Shown: positions 51,568 through 61,408 of the stretch, piece after piece | Layout: the number at the start of each line of letters is the position of its first letter | Position numbering within the stretch: position 1 is the first letter of the stretch | Assembly (NCBI RefSeq): GCF_004000925.1 | Contig: NZ_BIME01000004.1 | Span: 1 to 64,000 of the forward strand | DNA from: Paenibacillus illinoisensis NBRC 15959 | GTDB taxonomy: Bacteria; Bacillota; Bacilli; Paenibacillales; Paenibacillaceae | Reading direction: 5' to 3' | DNA length: 64,000 nucleotides | Translations under genes and position numbers: made by a program | The notes under the pieces: model-generated | The model's database searches: none | What the model was told of the DNA's origin: nothing | The model's input: the letters and a program-made list of their open reading frames with translations, nothing else

Positions 51568-54500
51568 ATGAAACGAAAATCAGCCCGATGGTTATCCGGT
51601 GTTTTAGCAGCAGGAGTCATGTTGTCTTCCATGTTCTCCATGCCAGCTTACGCAGCGCCGGCCTATGGCCCTCTACAGCATAGTGAGAGCGCTAAGTCCA
51701 TTTTGCAATCACTGACGCCAGAAGAAAGACAAGCTTTGAACCAGCTTCAAGTGATGGACGGTGAAGTGATCGATCCCAAGGTGAATACCAAAAGTAGCGA
51801 TTTGGTAAACGTGATTGTGCAGTTCAAAAGTGAACCCGCTGCGGTTGCCTTGAAACGGGCTGCAGTAAACAATGAGAAGATGTCTGAGCTTACGGCTACG
51901 AGCAAGGTGAAACAAAATCACCAGCAATTCAAGCAGCACATTAAGTCTTTGCAGCAGAAGAGAGGGCTATCATATGATGCTGCCTCGATCCGGATTACCC
52001 AGGAGTACGAGACAGCGCTAAATGGCGTTGCGTTAACAGTCCCTGGTGTAGCCGTAGAAGATTTGATGAAATCAGGGGTAGTGAAAAAAGTATGGGCTGA
52101 CCAGGAAGTGACACTTGATCTGCCAGAGACAGACACATCGAGTGAATTTGCATCTGCACCCGGAATGCAGCCTCGAATGGCTGATAGTGTGCCATATCTC
52201 GGCATCGACAAACTTCATGAAGAGGGTATCACTGGTAAGGGAATCAAAGTGGGTGTACTGGACACCGGAATTGATTATAATCATCCGGATTTAACAGGGG
52301 CGTATAAAGGGTATCGCGCTCATGAGGGAGAAGATCCAAAACAAGTGGATCCGGCTACGGTTAAGGGCTGGGACTTTGTCGATAACGATGCGGACCCGAT
52401 GGAGACGACATATGAAGATTGGGAAAATTCGGGCTACAAGGAACAGGGTGTTTTAGCAGAAGAATATTATACTTCCCATGGTACACACGTATCGGGAACC
52501 ATTGCAGGGCAGGCCAAAAATGACGTGGGGTATGCTGTAAAAGGTGTTGCTCCAGATGTAGACTTATATGTGTACCGTGTACTTGGCCCTGGTGGAAGTG
52601 GTGAGATGAGTGGCATTATTGCCGGGATTGACAAGGCCATTGAAGATGAACTGGATGTGATTAATCTCTCTCTCGGTGCTGCAACGAATGATCCATTGGA
52701 TCCGGCCTCCATTGCACTGAATAATGCGATGCTGCAAGGTGTGGTGAGTATGGTTGCGGCTGGTAATGATGGACCCAGTGAAGGTACGTTAGGTACACCG
52801 GGAGCGAGCGCGCTGGCCATTACGATTGGTGCTTCCGATGTTCCGTTAACTCTTCCTACCGCTACCGTGACTATGGATGTGTATGGTGATCCAGGTGCAG
52901 GAGAGTCGGGCGAAAATACAGCTGAACCAGAAGCGCCTACTGCAGAAGAAGCGCCACCAGCAGCAGATGAACCATCTGCTGCAGATGTACAAGCATCCGC
53001 AACAGAAGAAGAGATACCAGTAGAAACTCCACCTGTAGTAGAAGAAACACCTGCAGTAGATGAAGAAACATCGGCAGAAGAAAATGCACCTGAAGTGGAT
53101 GTAGAAACTCCACCAGCAGCAGAAGGAACACCTGTAGTAGAAGAAGTTCCAGCAGTAGGAGAAGAAGCGCCTGCTTCAACTTATACTGAGGAGTTACCTC
53201 TGTTTGGTAAAGATTTTACTGACGATCTGACTACGCTTGAAGGCAAAACCTACGAACTTGTTTATGCGGGGCTTGGTAATGCTTTTGATTTTGAAGGTAT
53301 TGATGTACAAGGCAAAGTGGCCCTAATTGCGCGGGGTGATATTGCACTCGATGCCAAGATCGTCAATGCAAGAAAGGCAGGGGCGGCAGCAGCAATCATT
53401 TATAATAATGTTGAAGGAACAATCCCCAATTATTTGGGTGAAATGAACGGGTATATTCCTACGTTCCAAATGATGAGAGAGCTTGGAGAAAAGCTAAAAG
53501 AGTTGAATGGCGTGACGGTCACCTTTGGCGCAGCGGGCCAAACCGTTACGGAAGGAAATAAACTGGCGGATTTCAGTTCCCGAGGTCCAGCGTCCGTGAA
53601 TGATGACATTAAACCCGATATCGTAGCCCCGGGCGTAGCTGTTTTTTCAACCTATCCTGTATTTGTGAATGATCATACGGGTGAGAATTATAATATTGCC
53701 TATGCACGAATTTCGGGTACTTCCATGGCAACGCCGCATATGGCGGGTATTGCTGCACTAATGCTTCAGGCACATGAAGAATACACACCTTTTGATGTGA
53801 AGACTGCTCTAATGAATACAGCTGTCGATCTGAACGGGAATTATTCCGTGTATGAAGTAGGTGCAGGCCGAGTAGATCCTTACCGGGCAGTCCACACTTC
53901 CGTATTTGCCAAAGTTCAGGATAAAACGATTCACTTCTCGAATGACGAATCCATCCTTATTGATGAAATTACAGGTTCGATCGTATTTGATAGTGCATAC
54001 TTGGAAGAAGACGGCCAGGGAATCGTATCTGACAGCCGGACAGTTAAAATAGAGAATAAAGGGGACCTTGCCAAAACGTATAACACTTCCATCAAGCTGT
54101 TAAACGATATGAATTTAAATGTAGATCTTCCAGAATCGATTACTGTAAGTGGCGGAAGTACAGAAGAGATGACTGTTTCAGTGGATATACCACAGGACAC
54201 GCCGAGCGGCCGTTATGAAGGATATGTATATCTGGATACGGAAAATGCTGCGGATCATATTCAGATCCCATTCTCCATTCGTATTAGCGAAAAGGGGATT
54301 ACTTCGGTGGAGATGATTCCACCATCCGTTACAAACGATACCCCATTCCATCAGTTCCTGAACCGGATGACACTGAGTGCCATTCTTTTGGGCAGTCCCA
54401 TTGATTCTGTGGATGTATTGCTGAAGGATCGCGAAACCGGCGAAGAAATCGGGTTTGTAGGTACCTTGAATTCGCAGTCCCTGCTTCCGGGAGTGGAATA

Positions 54501-57243
54501 TCTGATCCTGAATGTGTTTAGAGGTTATGCATTTCCGATTGAAAACGGGGAGATTTCCAACGTTGCACGATTTGTGCCTGAGGGCAGCTACACACTTGAA
54601 TTCATCGGGAACGATTCGGACTCCAAGCAGTATTCATACGAAAGATTGGTAGTTGTCGATAATACAGCCCCAGAGATTGATTTGGGTATAGAGCCTGGCG
54701 TATACGAGCTCAATGATAGTATGTTGACGGAAAGGGAGGGTGGACAGGGCGTCTGGTATGATGGCACAGCTATCGATTCAACAGTCCAAACCTTTGTTGA
54801 TAATGGGATCACGGAATATGATCAATCTTCCAACCGTGTCATTTTCTACGAGAATGGCAGTCCCTTCTATTCCGGTGACTTGCCTGTTTCCAAAGAAGGA
54901 AATATATCATTTGGTATTACCAAAGAAGAATATGATAATGGTTACGAACTTCGACTCTTTGGAATGGATGTGGGTACAGCGGCCAATCCCGTCAAGGACC
55001 ACCGCTATGGCTTTATTTCCGAAGGCAAACCTTATGTGACTAGTAAATATGACAAAGAACAAGTGCGTAAAGGAGATACGATTACCCAGACTATTCAATT
55101 GAACAATGTGGAGAAGTTAAACGGTATTTCGTTTACCCTGGAGTCGATGTATGACTATAAACAATTTAACCGGATTGAGCCAACGCCTGAGCTGCAGGCA
55201 TTACTGGATGCCACAGGTGCTGAAGTGAAATTCAGTGATCCTGTAGTGAGCCCAAGAGAAATTAGCTTTGAGGCATCCATCTCAGGTGGATCCTTTGAAG
55301 GAATCACAGGGAATCTTGATTTGTTCCATGTTGTCTTTGATGTTCCGAAGGATGAATTCTATTTTAAGAAAAGCGACGTACCATTTCTTGAAGTGAAATA
55401 CACGACGGTTGGCATGAAAGAGAACGAAGAGAAATTGACATTAGCCGCGTTTAACACAGACAGCTATGAAGTGATTTCCAAATCTTCAAGAACATATGGT
55501 TATCTACGTCCCGAAGCTTTTATGGTCGATGGAGAGTATCTGGATTTTGCAAATGACTATTCGGCAATGGGCATTGAAGTTTATGCGGAGACGGCTTCCG
55601 GTGAGAAATATGAGGGGACTTTGCAAAAATATGGTGAGTTCCTGATCGATGGGATTCCGGCAACAGGAGAAGTGACGACCATCTACACACGAGTTCCGGG
55701 CCATTTACCTTCCAGGCTGGCAGTGGTTCTGAGCAAGACGATTGATGGCGAATACTACGGTATCAATCAACTGAATTCGTCTGATTATACGTATGCAGGA
55801 GATATTAATGGAGATGGAGCCATCGATATCTATGATATGGAGCTTGTAACGAAATATTATCGTACTTCGGATGAAACTGCTGATATTGACCAGGATGGTT
55901 ATGTAGGAGACACCGAAGTGAGTTATATTACGAATAACTTTGGAATGACGGCTAACTATTCTACCAAGCAGCCTGTCTTGCAAATTGGGGACAAAGACTT
56001 AGGGTACTTCCTCAATAAAATTCAGGAAATGAACAATGGTGGTTCTGGTAATAATGGGGGCGGTTCGGGAAATAGCGGTGGCGGCGGATCTTCTACGACG
56101 CCTGCACCTGTCCCAACACCTGCACCATCTACAGAATCAGAATCAAGCCAAAATCAGGTCATTACGGAAAAAGATTTGCAATCTGCGGCAAACGGTACCG
56201 CGAATGTGGAGATGACGGTCGGTAAGAAGATTGAGCTGCCTGTCAATGCCGGGGATTTGTTGGGTGCGAATTCACTCACAATATCTCAGCAAGGTGTGCT
56301 ATCGCTCACCATTCCTTCTGGCGTATTGAAAGAACTGCAAACCAAAGGTGGCCCTGGTGCAGCTGATGGCAAAATCATCTTGGATATAAACAAAAAAGAT
56401 GTGAAATTACCAGCGGCGAAACAAGGTCTGACGTGGACAACCGCAGGTGCTGCTTACGAAATTGAACTGTATCTCCAGGTTTCCAGTGAGAAGCTATCTT
56501 TGTCCTCACTTTCTGAAGATGTTACGCTGACACTCCATTACGACAGAAAGCTAAACAGCGATCTGATTGGCATGTACACTGAACATTCAACTGCGAATCA
56601 ATGGGATTACGCAGGTGGGATCGTAGACGAAGAGAAGGGTAGCGTTACTTCCCAATTGTCCGATTTGGGCACGTATGCACCGTTCGTCTACGATAAATCC
56701 TTCGAAGACGTGGCACCAACGCATTGGGCAAGCGAAGCAATCAAGTCTCTTGCAGCGAAACATGTGCTGACAGGTAAAACAGAGACTGCGTTTGATCCGC
56801 AAGGTCAAACAACTCGTGCCGAATTCGCTGCCTTAATCGTAAGAACCCTTGGCTTAGAGGCAAAAGGTAATGAATTGCCATTTGGTGATGTAAGCAAGGA
56901 TGCCTGGTATGTGGATAGCGTTGCTGCTGCTTATCAAGCAGGTTTGGTTCAGGGAGTATCTAGTGATACATTTGCTCCGACTCAAACCATTTCACGTCAA
57001 GAAATGGCCGTGCTTATGATGAGAGCATACGAATACCAATCCCAAACAAATGATACCCAGTCAGCTGATGCCGGTTATACGGATGAAGCAAACATTGCAT
57101 CTTGGGCAAAAGAAGCTGTGGCTAAAGCGGCTGAGCTTGGTGTAATGAAAGGTTCTACTGGTGGGAAATTCAAACCTCAAGATAGTGCTACACGTGCCGA
57201 AACGGCCCAAACGGTTCACAATTTACTTTCGTTGCTGAAATAA
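51568..57243 (+). CDS. large cell-surface subtilisin-like protease with PA, dockerin and SLH domains
   Basis: 1891 aa, GCAGGAGG seven bases before the ATG. Signal peptide cut near residue 29 (AYA). An I9-type propeptide (about 60-175) precedes a peptidase S8 domain with triad D232 (VLDTGIDYNHPDL), H304 (SHGTHVSGT) and S719 (SGTSMATPH). Within it, an acidic Pro/Glu/Ala-rich insert (about 446-541) and a PA domain (about 558-658). Then Fn3-like domains, a cohesin-like region, a dockerin-type repeat pair near 1410-1466 (DINGDGAIDIYD, DIDQDGYVGDTE), a Gly/Ser and Pro/Thr linker and three SLH domains (about 1711-1890) for binding wall polymer. It digests protein at the cell surface. Confidence 0.93.
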   Translation: MKRKSARWLSGVLAAGVMLSSMFSMPAYAAPAYGPLQHSESAKSILQSLTPEERQALNQLQVMDGEVIDPKVNTKSSDLVNVIVQFKSEPAAVALKRAAVNNEKMSELTATSKVKQNHQQFKQHIKSLQQKRGLSYDAASIRITQEYETALNGVALTVPGVAVEDLMKSGVVKKVWADQEVTLDLPETDTSSEFASAPGMQPRMADSVPYLGIDKLHEEGITGKGIKVGVLDTGIDYNHPDLTGAYKGYRAHEGEDPKQVDPATVKGWDFVDNDADPMETTYEDWENSGYKEQGVLAEEYYTSHGTHVSGTIAGQAKNDVGYAVKGVAPDVDLYVYRVLGPGGSGEMSGIIAGIDKAIEDELDVINLSLGAATNDPLDPASIALNNAMLQGVVSMVAAGNDGPSEGTLGTPGASALAITIGASDVPLTLPTATVTMDVYGDPGAGESGENTAEPEAPTAEEAPPAADEPSAADVQASATEEEIPVETPPVVEETPAVDEETSAEENAPEVDVETPPAAEGTPVVEEVPAVGEEAPASTYTEELPLFGKDFTDDLTTLEGKTYELVYAGLGNAFDFEGIDVQGKVALIARGDIALDAKIVNARKAGAAAAIIYNNVEGTIPNYLGEMNGYIPTFQMMRELGEKLKELNGVTVTFGAAGQTVTEGNKLADFSSRGPASVNDDIKPDIVAPGVAVFSTYPVFVNDHTGENYNIAYARISGTSMATPHMAGIAALMLQAHEEYTPFDVKTALMNTAVDLNGNYSVYEVGAGRVDPYRAVHTSVFAKVQDKTIHFSNDESILIDEITGSIVFDSAYLEEDGQGIVSDSRTVKIENKGDLAKTYNTSIKLLNDMNLNVDLPESITVSGGSTEEMTVSVDIPQDTPSGRYEGYVYLDTENAADHIQIPFSIRISEKGITSVEMIPPSVTNDTPFHQFLNRMTLSAILLGSPIDSVDVLLKDRETGEEIGFVGTLNSQSLLPGVEYLILNVFRGYAFPIENGEISNVARFVPEGSYTLEFIGNDSDSKQYSYERLVVVDNTAPEIDLGIEPGVYELNDSMLTEREGGQGVWYDGTAIDSTVQTFVDNGITEYDQSSNRVIFYENGSPFYSGDLPVSKEGNISFGITKEEYDNGYELRLFGMDVGTAANPVKDHRYGFISEGKPYVTSKYDKEQVRKGDTITQTIQLNNVEKLNGISFTLESMYDYKQFNRIEPTPELQALLDATGAEVKFSDPVVSPREISFEASISGGSFEGITGNLDLFHVVFDVPKDEFYFKKSDVPFLEVKYTTVGMKENEEKLTLAAFNTDSYEVISKSSRTYGYLRPEAFMVDGEYLDFANDYSAMGIEVYAETASGEKYEGTLQKYGEFLIDGIPATGEVTTIYTRVPGHLPSRLAVVLSKTIDGEYYGINQLNSSDYTYAGDINGDGAIDIYDMELVTKYYRTSDETADIDQDGYVGDTEVSYITNNFGMTANYSTKQPVLQIGDKDLGYFLNKIQEMNNGGSGNNGGGSGNSGGGGSSTTPAPVPTPAPSTESESSQNQVITEKDLQSAANGTANVEMTVGKKIELPVNAGDLLGANSLTISQQGVLSLTIPSGVLKELQTKGGPGAADGKIILDINKKDVKLPAAKQGLTWTTAGAAYEIELYLQVSSEKLSLSSLSEDVTLTLHYDRKLNSDLIGMYTEHSTANQWDYAGGIVDEEKGSVTSQLSDLGTYAPFVYDKSFEDVAPTHWASEAIKSLAAKHVLTGKTETAFDPQGQTTRAEFAALIVRTLGLEAKGNELPFGDVSKDAWYVDSVAAAYQAGLVQGVSSDTFAPTQTISRQEMAVLMMRAYEYQSQTNDTQSADAGYTDEANIASWAKEAVAKAAELGVMKGSTGGKFKPQDSATRAETAQTVHNLLSLLK

Positions 57244-57254
57244 GAAGTACAAAT

Positions 57255-57293
57255 ATAAGAGGTTCCTCCAGCATTAGGGGGGCCTCTTATTTT
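57255..57293 (+). terminator. terminator after the protease gene
   Basis: ATAAGAGGTTCCTCC pairs with GGGGGGCCTCTTAT around a short loop, followed by TTT. Confidence 0.75.
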
Positions 57294-57423
57294 GTCATGA
57301 CTGCACCTTGCGATTCTCCCAAAATTCTCCTCCCAGGTACACCAGACTCCAATATATAACTGGTACAGTCCACATTCGATCCCTATAATTAGGAATAAAC
57401 GATGGACAAAACGAGGTGTAGTG

Positions 57424-58665
57424 ATGGTTGAAGGGAAGATTATTAAATTTTACCGGGAGAAACATAGACGAACTCAAGGCGAACTGGTGAAAGGGATCTG
57501 TTCAGTCACACATCTGAGCAAAATTGAACGGGGAATGACAGAGTACTCACAGGAGATTATGGACATGCTCTGTGAGCGACTCCATATTGATATGGTAAGG
57601 GAAGTAACCAGATATCATCAAATGAAGGATCTGCTGGATTCATGGCAAGAGGCCATTATTATGCAGAGAACGGCCGAAGCTATTCGTCTAAAAGACAAGC
57701 TGGAAGAAGAACCGCTAGCAGGTATACCAGACTTGCGTCTATCCTGTGATTTGCTGCGGATCCGATTTTATTTATTTTTAAATAATATAGATGAGGCAGA
57801 AAGACTTATAGACAAAGTCGAGATTCCGGATGAATTGGAGCATTCGTACGAGCATTATTTTTATCACCACCTGATGGGGATTTACTATTTCCTAACAGGG
57901 CATTATACCAAATCCATCCAGACGTTAACCTCTATTGACCAATCGAAATATACGAATCATGAATACTTTTATCATTTGTCCCTGGCCTATCACTCGATCT
58001 ATTCGAATATTACGTCTTACTATTACGCCGAGAAGGCTATCCAGCATTTTCGGAAAACGCTCAATATGGTTCGGATCATTGATACCGAAACCATTATGCT
58101 GGTTCAGCTCAATTCCCGAGAGTATCATGATTTTCCTGAGACTAAAAGAAGATATGAGAATCTCATTCGGATATGTGATGATTGCGGTCTTCCTGACCGA
58201 AAAGCCAAGCTGCTGAACAATCTGGGTTACGAATATAACCGGCGAAAGCAGTATGAGGAGGCTGCCTATTGGTACAATCAGGCGCTGGATATCATTCCGG
58301 AGAAACAACCGCTCTACCTGATGGTGCTTAATAATTACGTAGAAGCGAATAGACTGGGTAATCTCATTCCTGCAAACAAGCTATTAAATATATCTCTGGA
58401 AGCCCTGCATCGATCTGATCTTACGGGAGACGCAAGTTATATGGAATTGGAACTCCAATGTGTTATTTTGCAAGGCCAGGAGGAAGCGTATTATGAAATG
58501 ATAGAAGATAGAGTTCTTCCTTACTATCGTGAGCTTGGTTCCCAATATCTCGCCGAACGTTATGAGGAGATATTGTTTAAATATTATATGAATCATGGTG
58601 AAAAGGATAAGGCACTGGAGCTCGCAAAAAATCGTTTCGAAACGCAATCGACTTCGCTTATATAA
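57424..58665 (+). CDS. XRE-family helix-turn-helix regulator with TPR domain (RRNPP-like)
   Basis: 413 aa from ATG 57424 (GAGGTG five bases upstream; GTG 57421 is just in frame). Residues about 5-65 form an XRE helix-turn-helix (IIKFYREKHRRTQGELVKGI, CSVTHLSKIERGM). The remainder is TPR helices (YYFLTGHYTKSIQTL, YNRRKQYEEAAYWYNQALDI). This is the plan of PlcR/NprR/Rap-like regulators, which bind secreted peptides, and of TPR regulators with no peptide. No obvious signal-peptide pheromone gene follows. It sits directly downstream of the surface protease, whose kind is often under such control. Confidence 0.85.
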   Translation: MVEGKIIKFYREKHRRTQGELVKGICSVTHLSKIERGMTEYSQEIMDMLCERLHIDMVREVTRYHQMKDLLDSWQEAIIMQRTAEAIRLKDKLEEEPLAGIPDLRLSCDLLRIRFYLFLNNIDEAERLIDKVEIPDELEHSYEHYFYHHLMGIYYFLTGHYTKSIQTLTSIDQSKYTNHEYFYHLSLAYHSIYSNITSYYYAEKAIQHFRKTLNMVRIIDTETIMLVQLNSREYHDFPETKRRYENLIRICDDCGLPDRKAKLLNNLGYEYNRRKQYEEAAYWYNQALDIIPEKQPLYLMVLNNYVEANRLGNLIPANKLLNISLEALHRSDLTGDASYMELELQCVILQGQEEAYYEMIEDRVLPYYRELGSQYLAERYEEILFKYYMNHGEKDKALELAKNRFETQSTSLI

Positions 58666-58794
58666 GGGTAATGCAAGAATGAGAGAAGCTTCGATAGACA
58701 GGGGATTTGAAACGAATACCGTAACTCCGATACAATGGGGTCAGGGAGTCTAAGAGAATGGATTAAATATGGCTGAGAAATGGAGAACTACAAT

Positions 58795-59235
58795 ATGACT
58801 GATTTTATTAACGCAGAAGATATTAATGACGTCATTCTGGCAGCGGCTGCCTCGGAGCTTGAGCAGATGGTGGGCAGGATTTGTGAATTGATTGGTACGC
58901 CTTTGGAACAGACAACTGAGCTGGAGCGGCAGGTGATCGCTGCATTCGGCTTTGGGGCCGTATACGGCATTACTCATCGGGATCAACTAGCAGAGCCCCA
59001 GGCTCACGCACTGAGTATTCGGATGTTGATCAAGCCATTTAACTACAGTGAACAGCAAGCAGTGGACTTTGCCGACGATCTAATTCGGGTGGCCTCGGAC
59101 CGGGAGGCGCATCCAGTAATGAACACGATTATTCATCGTGGGATTGACGGCCACCGTCAATTTAACCAGGAAGATGATGAAGGACTGGCACGCAATATTC
59201 AGGAGATTTTGACTGCGGTACAACCGGAGAGGTAG
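58795..59235 (+). CDS. Imm48-like protein
   Basis: 146 aa from ATG 58795 (GGAG nine bases upstream; ATG 58780 is alternative). A helical protein with AAAASELEQMVGRICELIGT, VIAAFGFGAVYGITH and HPVMNTIIHRGIDGHRQF near the end. The pattern, with the conserved IIHRGIDGH stretch, resembles Imm48 immunity proteins, often found in Bacillota without a nearby toxin. I see no toxin here. It is followed by kptA 32 bp downstream. Confidence 0.55.
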   Translation: MTDFINAEDINDVILAAAASELEQMVGRICELIGTPLEQTTELERQVIAAFGFGAVYGITHRDQLAEPQAHALSIRMLIKPFNYSEQQAVDFADDLIRVASDREAHPVMNTIIHRGIDGHRQFNQEDDEGLARNIQEILTAVQPER

Positions 59236-59267
59236 AAGAGAGTTACTAGATTCGGGAGATGATCGTG

Positions 59268-59804
59268 ATGGATTTGATGAAACTAAGCAAAGAGCTCTCT
59301 TATGCTCTGCGGCATGCCCCCTGGGAATATGAGCTGGAGCTGGATGAAGAGGGCTGGGTGGAGATCTCGCAATTACTCGTAGCACTACATGAAAGTCCGC
59401 AGTGGAAAGAAGTAACGGAAGCGGACCTGGAGCAGATGATTCAGGCCTCGGAGAAAAAGAGACATGAAATCCGTTCCGGCCGCATCCGGGCGCTATATGG
59501 TCATTCCACTCCGCAGAAGATATCCAAAATCCCTGCGGAGCCGCCGGTAACGCTTTATCATGGTACACCGGCTCGCGCGGTGGCTTCGATTATGGAGCAG
59601 GGATTGCAGCCACGGCAGCGGCAGTATGTGCACTTGTCCTCAGATATGAATACGGCCGAACAGGTAGGACGCAGACGTGATGATCAGCCCGTAATCATGA
59701 AAATTAATGCCGCGCAGGCAGCCAAAGATGGTATCCTCTTTTACCATGGTAACGAAAATATCTGGCTCGCTGACCATATACCTGCACGCTATATCGGTCG
59801 CTGA
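59268..59804 (+). CDS. kptA: RNA 2'-phosphotransferase
   Basis: 178 aa from ATG 59268 (GGGAG ten bases upstream). KptA/Tpt1 signature: LSKELSYALRHAPWEYELEL, DEEGWVEISQLL, KKRHEIRSGRIRALYGHS with the RIRA...GHS motif, TLYHGT, VHLSSDMNTAEQVGRRR. It removes an internal 2'-phosphate from RNA by transfer to NAD, making ADP-ribose 1'',2''-cyclic phosphate. In bacteria its natural substrate is unclear; RNA repair or reversal of RNA/ADP-ribose marks are ideas. Standard length, all motifs intact. Confidence 0.95.
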   Translation: MDLMKLSKELSYALRHAPWEYELELDEEGWVEISQLLVALHESPQWKEVTEADLEQMIQASEKKRHEIRSGRIRALYGHSTPQKISKIPAEPPVTLYHGTPARAVASIMEQGLQPRQRQYVHLSSDMNTAEQVGRRRDDQPVIMKINAAQAAKDGILFYHGNENIWLADHIPARYIGR

Positions 59805-59901
59805 CAAGAAAAGTGCCCGCGAGTCCAATAGAGTATATTTTGTTATTCTGTTATGTATCCAATGATCCGGATGATCCATACAATATAAGCACATGTTACA
59901 G

Positions 59902-59941
59902 AAAAAGGGGCACATCAACATTTGTTGGTGTGTCCCTTTTG
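59902..59941 (+). terminator. terminator after kptA
   Basis: AAAAGGGGCACATCAAC pairs with GTTGGTGTGTCCCTTTT around a four-base loop, ending in T-rich sequence. Confidence 0.8.
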
Positions 59942-59995
59942 GTTATCCAGCTAATAGAATTTCGTTCAAATAGCGGATATGGATTTGAAGACGTT

Positions 59996-60853
59996 TTATT
60001 TGCCCAGAATCGCCTTAACGCCTTCGCTCAATGGTTGAGCCGGACGGCCAAGCAGTTTCTCCAAGGTGTCGCTCTCTACAGCCAGTGCGCCTTCACGGAT
60101 GGCACCTTGCATATCAACCAGCATGGAGACCACAAAGTCAGGCAGACCTGCACCTTTCATGATGTCGGCATAAGTAGCATCGTCCACGTTTTGTACATTG
60201 ATGTCCTGTCCGAGCACTTCGCCAACGATGGCTGCAAGTTCAGCTTGCGTGCGGAGTTTACCAGACAACTCATATACTGAATTCTCATGTCCCTCACCTG
60301 TAAGCACTGCTGCGGCTGCATGTGCATAATCACTGCGCGTAGCCCAGCCTACTTGACTGTCGTTGGTTGCATGAACCCATGGGGCACCTTGGGTAGCAGC
60401 TTGTACGCTGCCTGCTTCATTTTCCAGATACCAGTTGTTACGCAGGAAGGAGTAGGAAATGCCGGATTCGCGGATCGCCTGTTCTGTGGCACGGTGCACT
60501 TCAGCCAGCGAAAGGGTGTTATTCTCGGCATTTACCACGCTGGTATACGCGATAAATCCAACACCTGCACTCTTGGCAGCATTAACCGCAGCTTGATGTT
60601 GGCGGATACGTGTCTCATTGTCGCCATCTGTGGAGATGAGCAGCAGGCGATCCACACCAGCGAAAGCTGTGGCAAGTGTACCCGGTTGATCGAAATCACC
60701 ATGACGAACGTCGACGCCTTGAGCACGCAGTGCTTCCGCTTTCTCCGGGTTTCGTACACTTACAGCCAGATCCCCGGCGGATACCGTTTTTAACAAAGCT
60801 TCTACGACCAGTGAACCCAAATGACCTGTTGCGCCAGTAACCAAAATTTTCAT
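59996..60853 (-). CDS. NmrA/SDR-type NAD(P)H-binding protein (quinone reductase-like)
   Basis: 285 aa from ATG 60853 (GGAGGA seven bases upstream; an in-frame ATG at 60868 is less likely). Rossmann motif VTGATGHLGSLV at the N-terminus; YTSVVNAENN follows; FLRNNWYLEN is typical of NmrA/QorB-type atypical SDRs. It lacks the classical YxxxK pair. Members act as NADPH sensors or quinone reductases. The divergent minus-strand neighbour upstream is an Rrf2-type regulator; B. subtilis YwnA and YwnB are a comparable pair. Confidence 0.85.
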   Translation of the reverse strand: MKILVTGATGHLGSLVVEALLKTVSAGDLAVSVRNPEKAEALRAQGVDVRHGDFDQPGTLATAFAGVDRLLLISTDGDNETRIRQHQAAVNAAKSAGVGFIAYTSVVNAENNTLSLAEVHRATEQAIRESGISYSFLRNNWYLENEAGSVQAATQGAPWVHATNDSQVGWATRSDYAHAAAAVLTGEGHENSVYELSGKLRTQAELAAIVGEVLGQDINVQNVDDATYADIMKGAGLPDFVVSMLVDMQGAIREGALAVESDTLEKLLGRPAQPLSEGVKAILGK

Positions 60854-60897
60854 GAGATATTCCTCCAATGGTTTAAGTATTTTGAAAAAAGTTTGGA

Positions 60898-60931
60898 TGT
60901 AATCAAGTCCGTTATAACAGATGTGATTACA
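60898..60931. promoter_or_regulatory. inverted repeat ahead of the NmrA-type gene
   Basis: TGTAATCA (60898-60905) and TGATTACA (60924-60931) are exact inverted arms separated by 18 bases that include the palindrome GTTATAAC. Likely operator or promoter region; the sequence resembles the Rrf2 palindrome at 61409-61429 in its TGTAA/TTACA ends. Confidence 0.5.
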
Positions 60932-60967
60932 ACCAAAGGGTTAAAAAAAGCTCATGATGAGCTTCTT

Positions 60968-61393
60968 TTATTCAGAGACATGAACCTGATCCATCATCTG
61001 CTGTATCGTTACGCGGTTCAAGCGCTGTTCCATCGCTGTCTGGGCCTCAATGAGCTCGGCACGTAAGGTACGTTCGATCATGCTGCCCACGGGACAATCC
61101 GGATTCGGATGTTTATGAAAGTTGAATAGCTCCCCATCCTGGACTACTTCAAGTGCCCGGTATACATCCAGTAGGGTGATGTCTGCCGGGTCCTTTAATA
61201 AGGAAGCCCCGCCGACGCCCGGTCTAACCTCGATCAAACGGGCCTGTTTCAGCTTAGACATGATCCGCCGGATAATCACGGGATTTGTATTTACGCTGGA
61301 AGCAATAAAATCCCCGGTACACTCATTAGGTGCAACAGCAATTAAGGACAGTGTGTGAACAGCAATGGAAAAGCGGCTGCTGATTTGTTTCAT
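60968..61393 (-). CDS. Rrf2-family transcriptional regulator (YwnA-like)
   Basis: 141 aa. The winged helix: CTGDFIASSVNTNPVIIRRI, SKLKQARLIEVRPGVGGASL, DITLLDVYRALE, which is the Rrf2 pattern. The iron-sulfur Cys triad of IscR/NsrR is absent: only C24 and C100 (NPDCPVGS) are present, with spacing unlike the cluster motif, so it more likely senses by thiol redox state, as in YwnA/CymR-like members. A 21-bp perfect palindrome sits just upstream, so it probably represses itself. Followed on the same strand by the NmrA gene about 115 bp on. Confidence 0.88.
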   Translation of the reverse strand: MKQISSRFSIAVHTLSLIAVAPNECTGDFIASSVNTNPVIIRRIMSKLKQARLIEVRPGVGGASLLKDPADITLLDVYRALEVVQDGELFNFHKHPNPDCPVGSMIERTLRAELIEAQTAMEQRLNRVTIQQMMDQVHVSE

Positions 61394-61408
61394 GGATGAT
61401 CACCACCA

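Noticed and set aside
52905..53190. Intergenic minisatellite within the protease
   Set aside because: The repetitive DNA is in frame and codes for the Glu/Pro-rich insert, so it is part of the protein.
58678..58755. 24-codon frame after the XRE-TPR regulator as a pheromone precursor
   Set aside because: No hydrophobic signal segment and no RBS; unlike known Phr, PapR or NprX precursors.
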